Origin: Aphanothece hegewaldii CCALA 016
GTDB taxonomy: Bacteria; Cyanobacteriota; Cyanobacteriia; Cyanobacteriales; Microcystaceae
Length of the DNA: 64,000 nt
Direction: 5' to 3'
NCBI RefSeq assembly: GCF_003007785.1
Contig: NZ_PXOH01000003.1
Span: 186,001 to 250,000, forward strand
Made by a program: the position numbers and the translations under genes. Below the pieces are notes generated by a model. That model was not told the DNA's origin. It did no database searches and saw only the letters and a program-made list of their open reading frames with translations. Positions 1 through 9,098 of this stretch are shown one piece after another; position 1 is the first letter of the stretch; each line of letters opens with the position of its first letter.

Positions 1-585
1 CTGCACAAACTGATAAAAGAAAATCTCTTGCTGTAAATTATGACGCGCTTGGTTCAAGACATCAGGATAACGATGGCGTAGTTCTTGTGACCATTGCGTC
101 CAACTTCCTGTACCTTGTGTGTCCAATAAAGCCATAAACAGCGCGTAATTATCGAGCCATGTTGCATTTCCTCGACAAAATCCTTCAAATTGTCGGGCAG
201 CAATGGGAAGCGCTTGAATTGAAAGAGCGAAATTTTGCGCGGCTTTTCTTAAAAGTGGCATTTTCCAAGCAATCACTTTATCAAAATCCACCATATCTAG
301 TGGGAAATTGGGTAGATTTTGTAAGTCTTCTTCTTGTAATAATCCCTTTTCTAACAGTATATCTGGACTGATTAAGAGAGGGTTACCAGCGATCGCAGAA
401 AAACTCATGTAAGGAGAGTTTCCATATCCTGTCGGCCCCAACGGTAAAATCTGCCAAAGTCGCTGTTTACTTTGAACTAAAAAATCAACAAACTCATAAG
501 CTTCTTTTCCTAAATCCCCTATCCCGTAACGACCAGGAAAACTTGTAGGATGGAGTAAGATACCGCTAGTGCGGGGAAATGGCAT
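1..585 (-). CDS. malQ: 4-alpha-glucanotransferase (amylomaltase), N-terminal part, cut by window edge
   Basis: The minus strand encodes 195 codons from an ATG at 585 running off the window start, so the C-terminal part is missing. The N-terminus reads MPFPRTSGILLHPTSFPG, followed by a QILPLGPTGYGNSPY stretch; both are hallmarks of the GH77 amylomaltase/disproportionating enzyme family. The enzyme transfers alpha-1,4-glucan segments between maltooligosaccharides in the cytosol and works in glycogen turnover, which fits the glycogen synthase gene elsewhere in the window. The catalytic Asp/Glu residues of GH77 lie further downstream and cannot be checked here. Confidence 0.93.
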   Translation of the reverse strand, partial: MPFPRTSGILLHPTSFPGRYGIGDLGKEAYEFVDFLVQSKQRLWQILPLGPTGYGNSPYMSFSAIAGNPLLISPDILLEKGLLQEEDLQNLPNFPLDMVDFDKVIAWKMPLLRKAAQNFALSIQALPIAARQFEGFCRGNATWLDNYALFMALLDTQGTGSWTQWSQELRHRYPDVLNQARHNLQQEIFFYQFVQ

Positions 586-685
586 AACTTGATCACCTCA
601 ACGTAATCTCTAAATTCTAAATTGTATTCGAGTTAGTTAGGGGTCGAATCTTCCTTATGTTGGGGATTCAAAAAAAAATTTATAA

Positions 686-2845
686 TTATTCGATTCTGGC
701 TGATTTTGCGGCTTTTTCCATCAAAATCACTTGTGTTGATTGCTCTTGTCCATTTTCAGAAGGACGACGTTGAAGATAGGTTCCATCGGTTTGTAATTCC
801 CAAGCTTGACGATTATCAGAAAGCATAATCCCTAATATTTCTTGTAACTCTTTCATAATGGCTGGATCTTCAACCGGTGTCACCGCTTCAACCCGACGAG
901 TGAGATTACGCGTCATCCAATCTGCACTACCGATATATATTTCCTCATTCCCTCCATTATTAAAATAGAAAATCCGAGAATGTTCTAAGAAACGACCGAT
1001 AATACTAATAACGCGAATATTACTACTCACATCGGTAATTCCGGGTCGTAGACAGCAAATTCCTCGTACAATTAAATCAATTTGGACACCCGCTTGGGAC
1101 GCTTGATACAAGGCTTCAATGACCAAGGGATCAACTAAAGCATTCATTTTCGCTACAATGCGACCACTACCACTATTACGACAGTGTTCGGCTTCTCGTA
1201 AGATCATAGCGATCATGCGATCTCTCATATTAACTGGCGCGACCAACAGTTTACGATAGGATTTCTGCCTAGAATATCCAGTTAAAAAATTAAATAAATC
1301 TGTTAAATCTTCGCCTAATTCTTGACGACAACTAAATAATCCTAAATCAGTATATAATTTTGCTGTTTTTGGGTTATAATTACCAGTCCCAATATGAACA
1401 TAACGACGAATTTGGTTTCCTTCTTGACGAACAACCAGTATTATTTTGGTATGAGTTTTTAGACCAACTAAACCATAAACAACGTGTACGCCAGATTGTT
1501 CTAATTTTTTTGCCCAAGTAATGTTATTTTCTTCATCAAAGCGGGCTTTTAATTCAACTAAAACCGCCACTTGTTTACCATTTTCGGCGGCGGCAATTAA
1601 AGAATGTATAATCGGCGAATCCCCCGAAGTACGATAAAGAGTCATTTTAATGGCTAAAACGTGGGGATCGTGTGCAGATTGAGTAATAAATTGCTGTACT
1701 GAAGCCGTAAAGGAATGATACGGGTGATGGACTAAAATATCGTTATGGCGAATTAGATCAAAAATTTCGTCGCCTTCAAGTTGAATAATATTATCTTCAT
1801 TACCATCTACCAATTCTTTGATATTTTCTAAAACTGGCGGTGTTACAGGAGTCCAAGGCGTTTCTTTAAGATCAGGACGCGGAATCGACATAAAATAAAA
1901 TAAATCTTTGAGTCCGAGTAATCCCTCAATTTCATACACATCTATTTCCGCTAGTCCCAAATCATCTATTAATTTTTCTTTGATATGGGCTGGAATAGAG
2001 GCATATATTTCTAAACGAACGGCAGATTTACCAATACGTCTTTTACGGATTTCTTGTTCAATAGCGAGTAGGAGATCATCAGCTTCATCTTCTTCAACTT
2101 CTAGATCTGCATTGCGAGTGACTCGAAACGGATGACATTCTTGCATGAGCATTCCGGGGAACAATGCTTCTAAATTATGAGCCATTACCTGTTCTAGTGG
2201 AACACCTGTCCAAAGTGAGGGTTTTTCGTCTTGTTGTCGGAGTTCTTTGGGTAAGGCTAAAAAACGCGGTAAGTTACTAGGTACTTTGACTCGTGCAAAA
2301 CATTCTTGATCGGTGTCGGGATCTCGCAGAACAACGGCTAAATTTAGACTTAGATTAGATATGTAGGGAAAGGGATGACTCGGATCAACGGCTAAAGGTG
2401 TTAATACGGGGAATATTTGCTGTTCAAAGTATTGATGAAAATGATTACGCTGTTCTTGATCAAGATCGACGTAGTCTAGTAAATGAATTCCTTCGGCGTG
2501 TAAAAGATTTTTTAGGGTATGTTCAAAGTGATACGCTTGTTCTTGTACCCAAGGTCGAAGGCGATCGCTAATTGCGCTAAGTTGTTCAGCAGGAGTCAAA
2601 CCATCGGGGGTTAATTTGGTCACATGGGCGGCGACTTGACGCTTTAACCCAGCCACCCGAACCATAAAAAATTCATCCAAATTAGAACAAAAAATCGCAC
2701 TAAATTTCAGGCGTTCGAGTAAGGGTGTACGTGGATCGAGAGATTCAGCCAAAACTCGATAATTAAACTCTAACCAACTTAATTCACGATTAAAATAATA
2801 TTGCGGTTCTTTAAGATTTATGTCGGCAATGACCGGATTAACCAT
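686..2845 (-). CDS. ppk1: Polyphosphate kinase 1
   Basis: PPK1 reversibly polymerises the gamma-phosphate of ATP into polyphosphate. The open frame starts at 2896 (736 codons), but the ATG at 2845 gives MVNPVIADINLKEPQYYFNR, directly before the conserved RELSWLEFN block, so I prefer the 719-residue form. Domains in order (numbered on the long form) are N (about 35-125), head (about 130-330), C1 (about 350-520) and C2 (to about 705). The autophosphorylated histidine is visible as HIGTGNYNP near residue 501, and a second conserved His is in THTK near 482. Length is normal for the family. It stands alone on the minus strand between malQ and a pair of unknown small genes. Confidence 0.96.
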   Translation of the reverse strand: MVNPVIADINLKEPQYYFNRELSWLEFNYRVLAESLDPRTPLLERLKFSAIFCSNLDEFFMVRVAGLKRQVAAHVTKLTPDGLTPAEQLSAISDRLRPWVQEQAYHFEHTLKNLLHAEGIHLLDYVDLDQEQRNHFHQYFEQQIFPVLTPLAVDPSHPFPYISNLSLNLAVVLRDPDTDQECFARVKVPSNLPRFLALPKELRQQDEKPSLWTGVPLEQVMAHNLEALFPGMLMQECHPFRVTRNADLEVEEDEADDLLLAIEQEIRKRRIGKSAVRLEIYASIPAHIKEKLIDDLGLAEIDVYEIEGLLGLKDLFYFMSIPRPDLKETPWTPVTPPVLENIKELVDGNEDNIIQLEGDEIFDLIRHNDILVHHPYHSFTASVQQFITQSAHDPHVLAIKMTLYRTSGDSPIIHSLIAAAENGKQVAVLVELKARFDEENNITWAKKLEQSGVHVVYGLVGLKTHTKIILVVRQEGNQIRRYVHIGTGNYNPKTAKLYTDLGLFSCRQELGEDLTDLFNFLTGYSRQKSYRKLLVAPVNMRDRMIAMILREAEHCRNSGSGRIVAKMNALVDPLVIEALYQASQAGVQIDLIVRGICCLRPGITDVSSNIRVISIIGRFLEHSRIFYFNNGGNEEIYIGSADWMTRNLTRRVEAVTPVEDPAIMKELQEILGIMLSDNRQAWELQTDGTYLQRRPSENGQEQSTQVILMEKAAKSARIE

Positions 2846-2924
2846 AATTGTGTATTGAAAAATTCGTATATATTTAATACTTGATGACCTACGCATTAAA
2901 GCTGTAGGTTAAGTGCAAAATTAA

Positions 2925-3158
2925 TTATTTTACGCTCAATAAAGCTTGTTCAATGTCCCTTGAAAACTCGACCTTAATAAAATAATCTGCTGAATAAAGA
3001 TAATCCTCTCCCTCATTATCAATAATCCGTAGATAATTTGACCTTGCTGCACTTTCATCCTCAATAACTTGATAAATGCGCCGTAATGTAAGCAAATCTT
3101 CATCATCTGTGCGAATACAAATGACAAATTGAGGGGGTTTGATTTGAGAACTTTCCAT
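2925..3158 (-). CDS. Small conserved-looking protein of unknown function (77 aa)
   Basis: I do not recognise this gene. It encodes a 77-residue soluble acidic protein with no signal peptide or membrane segment. It starts MESSQIKPPQFVICIRTDDE and contains the segment YQVIEDESAARSNYLRIIDN. It begins 3 bp after the stop codon of the upstream 77-residue gene (3162-3395), so the two are almost certainly co-transcribed and possibly translationally coupled. The pairing hints at a shared role such as a two-protein complex, but nothing in the sequence identifies it; a toxin-antitoxin pair is conceivable but unsupported. Confidence 0.7.
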   Translation of the reverse strand: MESSQIKPPQFVICIRTDDEDLLTLRRIYQVIEDESAARSNYLRIIDNEGEDYLYSADYFIKVEFSRDIEQALLSVK

Positions 3159-3161
3159 AAG

Positions 3162-3395
3162 CTAATCTAAAAATCGTTTAATTCTCATTTTCCGTTTACC
3201 AATACTATGTGCTTCAAACCAGTGAACTTCTGCTAAACGAATCTCTTCATTATTTAAGCGAATTGTAGCAATTCCTTTAAGTTTACGCCAGCGACCTTGA
3301 CCATATTCCACCTTTAATAAAGGCAGAATACGAATACTGTTGCCTACTGCAATAACCTCAATATTGCTAATCTCTCCGATAATTTCAAAGTTCAT
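3162..3395 (-). CDS. Small conserved-looking basic protein (77 aa), first gene of a two-gene unit
   Basis: Function not recognised. The 77-residue product starts MNFEIIGEISNIEVIAVGNS and ends in a very basic tail (GKRKMRIKRFLD). The central segment has RWRKLKGIA followed by IRLNNEEIRLAEVHWFEAHS, a beta-rich pattern typical of a small compact fold. It lies 3 bp upstream of the second 77-residue gene. The basic/acidic contrast between the two products makes a physical partnership plausible (inference). I have the impression that similar proteins are common in cyanobacteria but cannot name a family. Confidence 0.7.
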   Translation of the reverse strand: MNFEIIGEISNIEVIAVGNSIRILPLLKVEYGQGRWRKLKGIATIRLNNEEIRLAEVHWFEAHSIGKRKMRIKRFLD

Positions 3396-3569
3396 TCAGT
3401 CAACAAACGAGGGATAATATTCGTTTTACTCCAAAAAATAGCTATCACTATTTCTAACTAACTTCTGGTGAACTCACCCAATAGTGCAAAAATGACTACG
3501 GATGTGGTGTTAGATGACCTTATCTTATCGTGATCAGTTAAGAAGTAATTTATCTTTAGGTTAAGAAAT

Positions 3570-4346
3570 CTAAGAATCTTTTAAACCTAGCTGAGGTTGA
3601 GGATCAATAATTGTGTTCAGTTGTTGTTGAGCGATTAAAACCACCGTTATATTATCTGAACCTCCTGCCATTTTAGCGGCCTCGATTAAATCATTAACGA
3701 TTTCATCTTCTTTACTTTCTCTTTTCAGCATCATGGCAATTTTCTCGTCTGGGACTTCCTCCGTTAACCCGTCACTACACATCATTAAGCGATCGCCTGG
3801 TTGTACATTGAGGGGGAAAACTTCTACTTGACGGAGATCTCGTCGTCCTAAACACTGAAACAAAACGTGTCGCCAGGGGTGAGTTTTTGCTTGTTCTGGT
3901 GAAATATCGCCCATTTTCAAAGCACGAGCGACCCAAGTATGATCTTCTGAGAGTTGTTCAAGATTGTTGCTGCGGAGGCGATATAATCGAGAGTCTCCGA
4001 TATGGGTGTACCAAGAATTGTTTTCCCGAAATAGAACAACGACGACGGTTGTTCCCATATCCGCCCGTTCTGGATGATTATACTGATCATCTAGAATAAC
4101 TTGGTTAGCGCGATACAGAGCATCTTCTAGTAGTTCATCCGATGGTGAGTCTGAGTCCCAGTATTCTTCGAGATAAGCTTGTATGGTTTGAGTGGCCATC
4201 AGACTAGCTTCTTGACCACCTGCATGACCTCCCATCCCATCAGCGACAATATAAAAGCGTCCCTGTGAGTCAATATAATAACTATCTTGATTAACCGAAC
4301 GCACGACCCCGGGATCACTGTGTCCGGCACAATTACGACTGATCAT
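3570..4346 (-). CDS. PP2C-family Ser/Thr protein phosphatase (Stp1/PphA type)
   Basis: This is a metal-dependent cytosolic phosphoprotein phosphatase of 258 residues, a normal length for bacterial single-domain PP2C. Visible motifs in order are DPGVVRSVNQD with metal ligand Asp21, ADGMGGHAGG with Asp37-Gly38, MGTTVVVV, HIGDSRLYR, the flexible-flap region with DHTWVARAL, CSDGLTEEV with Asp192, and GGSDNITVVL with Asp231. It lies 29 bp downstream of the UbiB-family kinase gene on the same strand, so the two probably share an operon. In cyanobacteria the best-known member, PphA, dephosphorylates PII; whether this is that orthologue cannot be decided from sequence alone. Confidence 0.93.
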   Translation of the reverse strand: MISRNCAGHSDPGVVRSVNQDSYYIDSQGRFYIVADGMGGHAGGQEASLMATQTIQAYLEEYWDSDSPSDELLEDALYRANQVILDDQYNHPERADMGTTVVVVLFRENNSWYTHIGDSRLYRLRSNNLEQLSEDHTWVARALKMGDISPEQAKTHPWRHVLFQCLGRRDLRQVEVFPLNVQPGDRLMMCSDGLTEEVPDEKIAMMLKRESKEDEIVNDLIEAAKMAGGSDNITVVLIAQQQLNTIIDPQPQLGLKDS

Positions 4347-4375
4347 CGGAAAGAGTGACTTACATGAATGAAGGA

Positions 4376-6118
4376 TTAGAGCATTTTATCGAGTCGATCT
4401 AGCCGTCGAAATAGGCGAAATAAAGCCCATGCGGGAATCACTGCTAAAAGCAGAGAAATTAAAGCTAGAGTGGTATAACTATGAACAAAGAGGAGTGTCG
4501 CACTGATTATCAAAGCACTAATAATTAAAGTATAGTTAGTGCTTACTTGAATTGTACCTAAACGGCGTAAAATTCGATCGGACTCGGTAGAACGAACTCT
4601 AACGCGGATATCTCCCCTTTCAAGTTTATCAATAGTATCATCAATGCGTCGAGGTAAACTTAATGCGGTACTACTAACTTGCGCCGCTTGACGACTAATT
4701 TCATCAAATAAACCATTTCCGTTGGATGTTGTTAGTTCATTCATAAACTGTGTGGCAAAGGGTTGCGCCACCTCCATAAAATTGAATTCGGGATCTAAAC
4801 CTTTTCCTACTCCTTCTAAGGTCGAAAATGCCCGCATCACAAAGGTAAAAGTTGCGGGAAAGCGGAAAGGTTGATCATAGGCTATTTCATAAAGATCCTC
4901 GCTAATGGCGGCTACTGACTGCTCCTCAAAGGGTTTATCCATGAAGTTATCTAACATGAATTGAACCGATCGCCTAACGGGGGCCATATCACCCGTAGGG
5001 ACTAATGCCCCCAGCGCCACCAGAGAAGCGACTACGCGATCGGCATCTTTAGAGACAATACCAAACAAAGTTTGCATTAATTTTTCTTTAACATTACTTT
5101 GCAGTTGTCCCATCATGCCAAAATCGTAGAAAATCAGCGAACCATCGGCACTAACCGCTAAATTTCCAGGGTGAGGATCTGCATGAAAAAAGCCATCATT
5201 CAGGAGTTGTTGTAAGTAAGCTTTTGCCCCCAAACGAGCCAGTAATTTCCGATCTAGTCCTGCTGCTTCAATGGCATCATAGTGACTAATTTTAATCCCA
5301 GGCAAGTATTCTAAGGTCACGACTCTTGGCGAGGTATAACGCCAATAAACGCGAGGCACTTTTACCCAATCTTCGCCCCGAAAATTGCGACGAAAGGTAT
5401 CGGCGTTACGACCTTCATTTAGATAATCGGTTTCTTTCCATAATATTTTACAACATTCTTCATAAATACCGACCCAGTCTCGACCTTTGCCCCATTTTGG
5501 ATGATTTTGGAAGTATTGAGTAATACGCTTTAGAATTGCTAAATCGATCGTAAATAATTTTTTAAGTCCAGGACGTTGAATTTTAACAACTACTTCTTCA
5601 CCTGAATTTAGTTGTGCTTTGTGAACTTGCCCTAAACTAGCCGCAGCTAAGGGAATTGGGTCAAAACTGCGAAAAAGCTGAGGAATGGGTTTACCTAAGT
5701 CAGCAGCAATAATTTTAGCAACTTGTTCGTAGGGGAAAGCCGGAACTTGATCCTGTAGCTTACTCAGTTCTTCGACATATTCCACGGGAAATAGATCAGC
5801 GCGAGTCGAGAACAGTTGTCCAACTTTAATAAAGGTTGGCCCCAGTTCGAGTAAGTTATCTTTGATCCAAATGGCTTGTTTTTTGCGACGGATGGCGGCT
5901 TTTTCTTCGGTATATCCCCCTGAATAACTCCAATGTTTGCCATTTAGCCAAAATTGAGAGAGCAAGGACAGAACGAACCGCCAAATATCAAAACGACGGC
6001 GGTTAGTAGAGTAGTTTTCTCGGTTCCAACGGTAGGAACTCTTCGCAGGTTTTATTTGAGGCACACGGGTAGGATCAAATAGGTTAATTAAATTGCTGTT
6101 CTGTGACAGAGCAGGCAC
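4376..6118 (-). CDS. UbiB/AarF/ABC1-family atypical kinase
   Basis: The 580-residue protein-kinase-like membrane protein belongs to the family associated with quinone (here plastoquinone or prenyl-lipid) metabolism. Diagnostic elements are the KxGQ motif (FIKVGQ, about 96-101), the Ala-rich nucleotide loop AAASLGQVHKA (about 158-168), the VVVKIQRPG lysine near 179, the catalytic loop FHADPHPGNL (about 311-320) and YDFGMMG (about 331-337). Two hydrophobic helices occupy about residues 524-565, as in most members. The PP2C phosphatase gene follows after 29 bp. Cyanobacteria carry several paralogues, so I give no symbol. Confidence 0.92.
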   Translation of the reverse strand: MPALSQNSNLINLFDPTRVPQIKPAKSSYRWNRENYSTNRRRFDIWRFVLSLLSQFWLNGKHWSYSGGYTEEKAAIRRKKQAIWIKDNLLELGPTFIKVGQLFSTRADLFPVEYVEELSKLQDQVPAFPYEQVAKIIAADLGKPIPQLFRSFDPIPLAAASLGQVHKAQLNSGEEVVVKIQRPGLKKLFTIDLAILKRITQYFQNHPKWGKGRDWVGIYEECCKILWKETDYLNEGRNADTFRRNFRGEDWVKVPRVYWRYTSPRVVTLEYLPGIKISHYDAIEAAGLDRKLLARLGAKAYLQQLLNDGFFHADPHPGNLAVSADGSLIFYDFGMMGQLQSNVKEKLMQTLFGIVSKDADRVVASLVALGALVPTGDMAPVRRSVQFMLDNFMDKPFEEQSVAAISEDLYEIAYDQPFRFPATFTFVMRAFSTLEGVGKGLDPEFNFMEVAQPFATQFMNELTTSNGNGLFDEISRQAAQVSSTALSLPRRIDDTIDKLERGDIRVRVRSTESDRILRRLGTIQVSTNYTLIISALIISATLLFVHSYTTLALISLLLAVIPAWALFRLFRRLDRLDKML

Positions 6119-6196
6119 TCTCTTAATATTCCGTAATGTAATAACGACTACTTCTATTCTATAGCGAAGTTTCAGCCTTCAAATCCCCAAAAGGGT

Positions 6197-6517
6197 TTAA
6201 AGTGGTTGCTGTTCTCGGTAGTTTTTTAAGGAAGCGCGAACGGTGGCTATTTCGGCTCTGAGTTCATCGATCGTTTCTTGTAGATCAACAGTTCCTTGAT
6301 TACTGGAAGAATTGCCATCGGTGTATGATCCTTGTGCTGCTTGACGTTCGGCTCTTGCTTGCACTTCTTCGATGAAGGCTCGCAGGTTTTCCCGTTGTTC
6401 GGCATCAAACTTACCCAGATCGCTCAAAGCATTGGTGAAACTGTCTTCGAGTTTTTCCCCTAAGACTTCGGCTAACGCTCTTCCGACAAAAAAGGCCTGA
6501 ATAACCGGGTTAGTCAT
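6197..6517 (-). CDS. Thylakoid-associated small protein (Slr0729-like, DUF6825 type)
   Basis: The 106-residue product starts MTNPVIQAFFVGRALAEVLG, continues with LGKFDAEQRENLRAFIEEV, and ends in a predicted coiled coil (about residues 76-104, ETIDELRAEIATVRASLKN). This pattern matches a small family conserved in cyanobacteria and plastids and annotated as thylakoid-associated; the assignment is from memory of the family. There are no membrane helices, so association would be peripheral. The gene is upstream of the UbiB-type kinase gene on the same strand, with a gap of about 78 bp. The biochemical role is unknown. Confidence 0.8.
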   Translation of the reverse strand: MTNPVIQAFFVGRALAEVLGEKLEDSFTNALSDLGKFDAEQRENLRAFIEEVQARAERQAAQGSYTDGNSSSNQGTVDLQETIDELRAEIATVRASLKNYREQQPL

Positions 6518-6673
6518 GGTAAATCTTTCTTAATATAAGGTTTCGTAACAAATTATATCTTGCTTCCTCGGATTACGGTGAGTTATCCATTTGAGGAGAC
6601 CTCGAAAATTATTGAGAATTATTAGCACTTATTCGCTATACTCAAAATAGAGATCAACTTAAGTGCTGTTTCC

Positions 6674-6934
6674 ATGAACGCAAATAACCCATATTGGCAA
6701 TATAGTCAAGCCCTTTCCCTGAAAGGATCAGAACGTTGGGAAGTTTATCAACGTTTACAAGAGTTAGAGGTCATTTGTTCTTGTCAAAGTCATGAGCCTT
6801 TACGGGTTAGTTTGCAAACACCGACAGACCTCATTCTGCTTTGGTGTGTGTCACGGCGAGTTACTTCTGGTCGTTCTGAGTTGCTCTGCTGGCTCAAACG
6901 TTGTTGGTCAACAACTGCGAATGAAATTCAATAA
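6674..6934 (+). CDS. Asr1405/Asl0597-like small protein
   Basis: This 86-residue soluble protein has the segment SERWEVYQRLQELEVICSCQ, then SLQTPTDLILLWCVSRRV and LLCWLKRCW. The WxVYxRLQEL...C.C pattern followed by a Trp/Cys-containing C-terminus resembles the cyanobacterial Asr1405/Asl0597 family (recognised from memory, function unknown). The two close cysteines (CSC) and two later ones could bind a metal or form disulfides, which is inference. It is followed after 22 bp by a 2Fe-2S ferredoxin-domain gene on the same strand, so co-transcription is likely. Confidence 0.65.
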   Translation: MNANNPYWQYSQALSLKGSERWEVYQRLQELEVICSCQSHEPLRVSLQTPTDLILLWCVSRRVTSGRSELLCWLKRCWSTTANEIQ

Positions 6935-6956
6935 AGCTCAATTTTGGTAAACAACG

Positions 6957-7565
6957 ATGTCAAAATTTCGAGAACAAGTACAAGACTTCCAAATAACCGC
7001 CCAGTTAATCGGTTTTGTGATTAAAGATGGTTATAAAATTAAATATGTGAGGGTGAGTTTTTCCGATTGGGAATACTGGATTAAACCCGAAAAAGAAATT
7101 AGAAATACTTTAAATACTGCGATCGCACCCGGAACCTTTTTAGAAATTATGGGGACTAGCGAGTGGAAATCGGGCAAATTAAAGTTAAAAGCCGATCATA
7201 TTAAAATTTTTGATTCTGAGATTAATACTAAAATTAATTCTTCTCCTTCATTCGTCGTAGAGACTCCAATAACACCTGCTAAAACGAATAAAGCTTGTGT
7301 ATTAGTCTGTCAAAAATCGACTTGTTGGAAACGCGGTGGACAAGAAGTCTGTCAAGCGATTGAAAATACGATTCAGAATCATGGTTTAACAGAACAAGTA
7401 CAAGTTAAGCTAACGGGATGTTTAAAACAATGCAAGCAGGGGCCTAACGTCGTTGTAATGCCCGATAAAGCGCGTTATAGCAACGTCAGACCCCAAGAAA
7501 TCGACTCTTTATTTGATAAACATTTTGCAACAACGGCTCAATTGTCAACCGTCAGCAATCGTTAA
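6957..7565 (+). CDS. (2Fe-2S) ferredoxin-domain protein with N-terminal OB-like domain
   Basis: The 202-residue protein has two parts. Residues 1 to about 95 form a beta-rich domain (ITAQLIGFVIKDGYKIKYV ... GTFLEIMGTSEWKSGKLKLK) that looks OB-fold-like. After a linker, residues about 110-195 form a thioredoxin-like 2Fe-2S domain with four cysteines in the expected spacing: CQKSTCWKRGG, then LTGCLKQCKQGPNVVV. This resembles NuoE/HoxE C-terminal and Shethna-type ferredoxins. A role in electron transfer or Fe-S handling is inferred; the partner is unknown. It follows the Asr1405-like gene by 22 bp. Confidence 0.85.
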   Translation: MSKFREQVQDFQITAQLIGFVIKDGYKIKYVRVSFSDWEYWIKPEKEIRNTLNTAIAPGTFLEIMGTSEWKSGKLKLKADHIKIFDSEINTKINSSPSFVVETPITPAKTNKACVLVCQKSTCWKRGGQEVCQAIENTIQNHGLTEQVQVKLTGCLKQCKQGPNVVVMPDKARYSNVRPQEIDSLFDKHFATTAQLSTVSNR

Positions 7566-7572
7566 TTATATT

Positions 7573-7785
7573 TTAGTGACCCAGTATTTGTCTTGGAGAT
7601 AGTTTGATTTCGCCATAATCGGGAATCCAAGCTATCCAAAAACCGTCTTCAGTTTTACACAGGAGTAACGCCTCGTCGTGGCTGTAAGGCGATGGTAATT
7701 CACGTAATTTGACCCAAGTTGATGCTTTTAGTTTAGTATCGTGGCTTTGTTGCGTTGCTGGTGCGTTTAATGAAATAACAGACAT
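7573..7785 (-). CDS. Unknown small protein (70 aa)
   Basis: The function is not recognised. The product is 70 residues, soluble, with the sequence pattern WVKLRELPSPYSHDEALLLC followed by WIAWIPDYGEIKLSPRQ. The segment resembles a compact beta-rich module seen in short cyanobacterial proteins. It is convergent with the 2Fe-2S protein gene, with 7 bp between the stop codons. Its start ATG is preceded by a 107-bp gap shared with the end of the glycosyltransferase gene. The high Trp content and well-formed frame make it a probable real gene. Confidence 0.65.
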   Translation of the reverse strand: MSVISLNAPATQQSHDTKLKASTWVKLRELPSPYSHDEALLLCKTEDGFWIAWIPDYGEIKLSPRQILGH

Positions 7786-7868
7786 ATACAGATCACCCCA
7801 ATATGTTCTGTATCTTATTTTACAAAGTGCTGAGAGTGAGAGGGAAAAATTGTCGTAAAACGTTACTT

Positions 7869-9062
7869 TTATTCCAGCATCCCTAATTCCTTTAATCCTT
7901 GGCGTAATTTTTCCGCCTGTTCAGGATTTTGTATTTCATGTAGAATAATGGCTTGTTTAAAGGCTTCTTGACTTTCGGCTAAATAGCCTAATTTAAAGAA
8001 AACAACCGCTAAGTTTTGATAAGCGGCAGCATATTCGGGATTAATTGAAATCGCTTTTTGATAGGCTTTTACGGCTTCGGGTAAATTCCCCATTTCTTTA
8101 AGAAGCATTCCTAAATTGTAATATCCTGTCGCAAAATTAGGATCAATATTAATCGTAAATTCATAAGCTTTTTTCGCGTTTTGTATATCACCAACTGCTT
8201 GTAGTAAACCACCTAAGTTATTGTACGCGCCTAACTTCAGTTGAGGTAAAATGGGTTGTGCGATCGCTTTTTGATAATGTTTAACTGCTTGCTCAATTTT
8301 TTGCTGTTTTACATAAGCATTTCCTAAACTATAATGTAATTCATAAATAACTTTAAAATCAGCCGTATTCGCTTTTAGTCCTTGCTTTAATAATTTTAAT
8401 CCCTTTTCCGTTTGACCTATTTGTAAATATAATGCGCCTAACTTACTACAAACATAAGAATCATGAGGATTTTGCTTCCAAAAACCTTCCATTGCTTTTC
8501 TAGCGCGTTCATATTTATCTAAAGCTTTAATAAATTCAGGTTGATAACCATAATGAAGAATTCCAATTGCTGGAATATCAATAACTTTCCAGTGAGATTC
8601 TTCTTTTATTAATTTGATAGCACTATCATCAATCAAAGTATGATAAGGGCGATTAAAATAGAGCTTAGGATGATTGCGAAATAGACGACAAACTAAAGAA
8701 TAAGGAGATTGTGCCGCCCCAATTTCATGACGAATAAAATTAATTACTAAAGCATTTTCATCATTCATTATCTGACGAATTTGAGGAATAATTTTAGGTT
8801 CTAATGTTTCATCCGCATCTAGAACTAAAATCCAATCACCTGTCACATATTTTAAAGCCGCATTGCGAGCCGTAGAAAAATTATCGCACCACTTAAAATA
8901 TGGAACCTGCGCCCCAAAACTCTGAGCAATTTCTACAGTTCTATCGGTTGAACCTGTATCCATCACAATCATTTCATTGACGATATTTTGCACACTTTTT
9001 AGGCATTTTTGTAAATTGGCTTCTTCATTTTTTACAATCATACAAAGACTAAGTTTAACCAT
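7869..9062 (-). CDS. Family 2 glycosyltransferase with C-terminal TPR repeats
   Basis: The N-terminal domain (residues 1 to about 210) is a GT-A fold: LSLCMIVKNEEANLQKCLKS, VMDTGSTDRTVEIAQ, NFSTARNAALKYV and the metal-binding DADETL. This subgroup resembles the WaaE/KdtX-like and SunS-like transferases. From about residue 215 to the end there are tetratricopeptide repeats, for example NLGGLLQAVGDIQNAKKAYE, YYNLGMLLKEMGNLPEAVKA and YQNLAVVFFKLGYLAESQEA. No membrane segment is present, so it is cytosolic or scaffolded through the TPRs. It lies 36 bp downstream of the TAXI-type gene on the same strand. Donor and acceptor are unknown. Confidence 0.9.
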   Translation of the reverse strand: MVKLSLCMIVKNEEANLQKCLKSVQNIVNEMIVMDTGSTDRTVEIAQSFGAQVPYFKWCDNFSTARNAALKYVTGDWILVLDADETLEPKIIPQIRQIMNDENALVINFIRHEIGAAQSPYSLVCRLFRNHPKLYFNRPYHTLIDDSAIKLIKEESHWKVIDIPAIGILHYGYQPEFIKALDKYERARKAMEGFWKQNPHDSYVCSKLGALYLQIGQTEKGLKLLKQGLKANTADFKVIYELHYSLGNAYVKQQKIEQAVKHYQKAIAQPILPQLKLGAYNNLGGLLQAVGDIQNAKKAYEFTINIDPNFATGYYNLGMLLKEMGNLPEAVKAYQKAISINPEYAAAYQNLAVVFFKLGYLAESQEAFKQAIILHEIQNPEQAEKLRQGLKELGMLE

Positions 9063-9098
9063 AGGATTTAATGATAATTAGAGGGATTAATAAACTCT

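Noticed and set aside
159-371. Plus-strand open frame at the window start
   Set aside because: It lies antisense within the malQ coding sequence, whose reading frame is clearly conserved.
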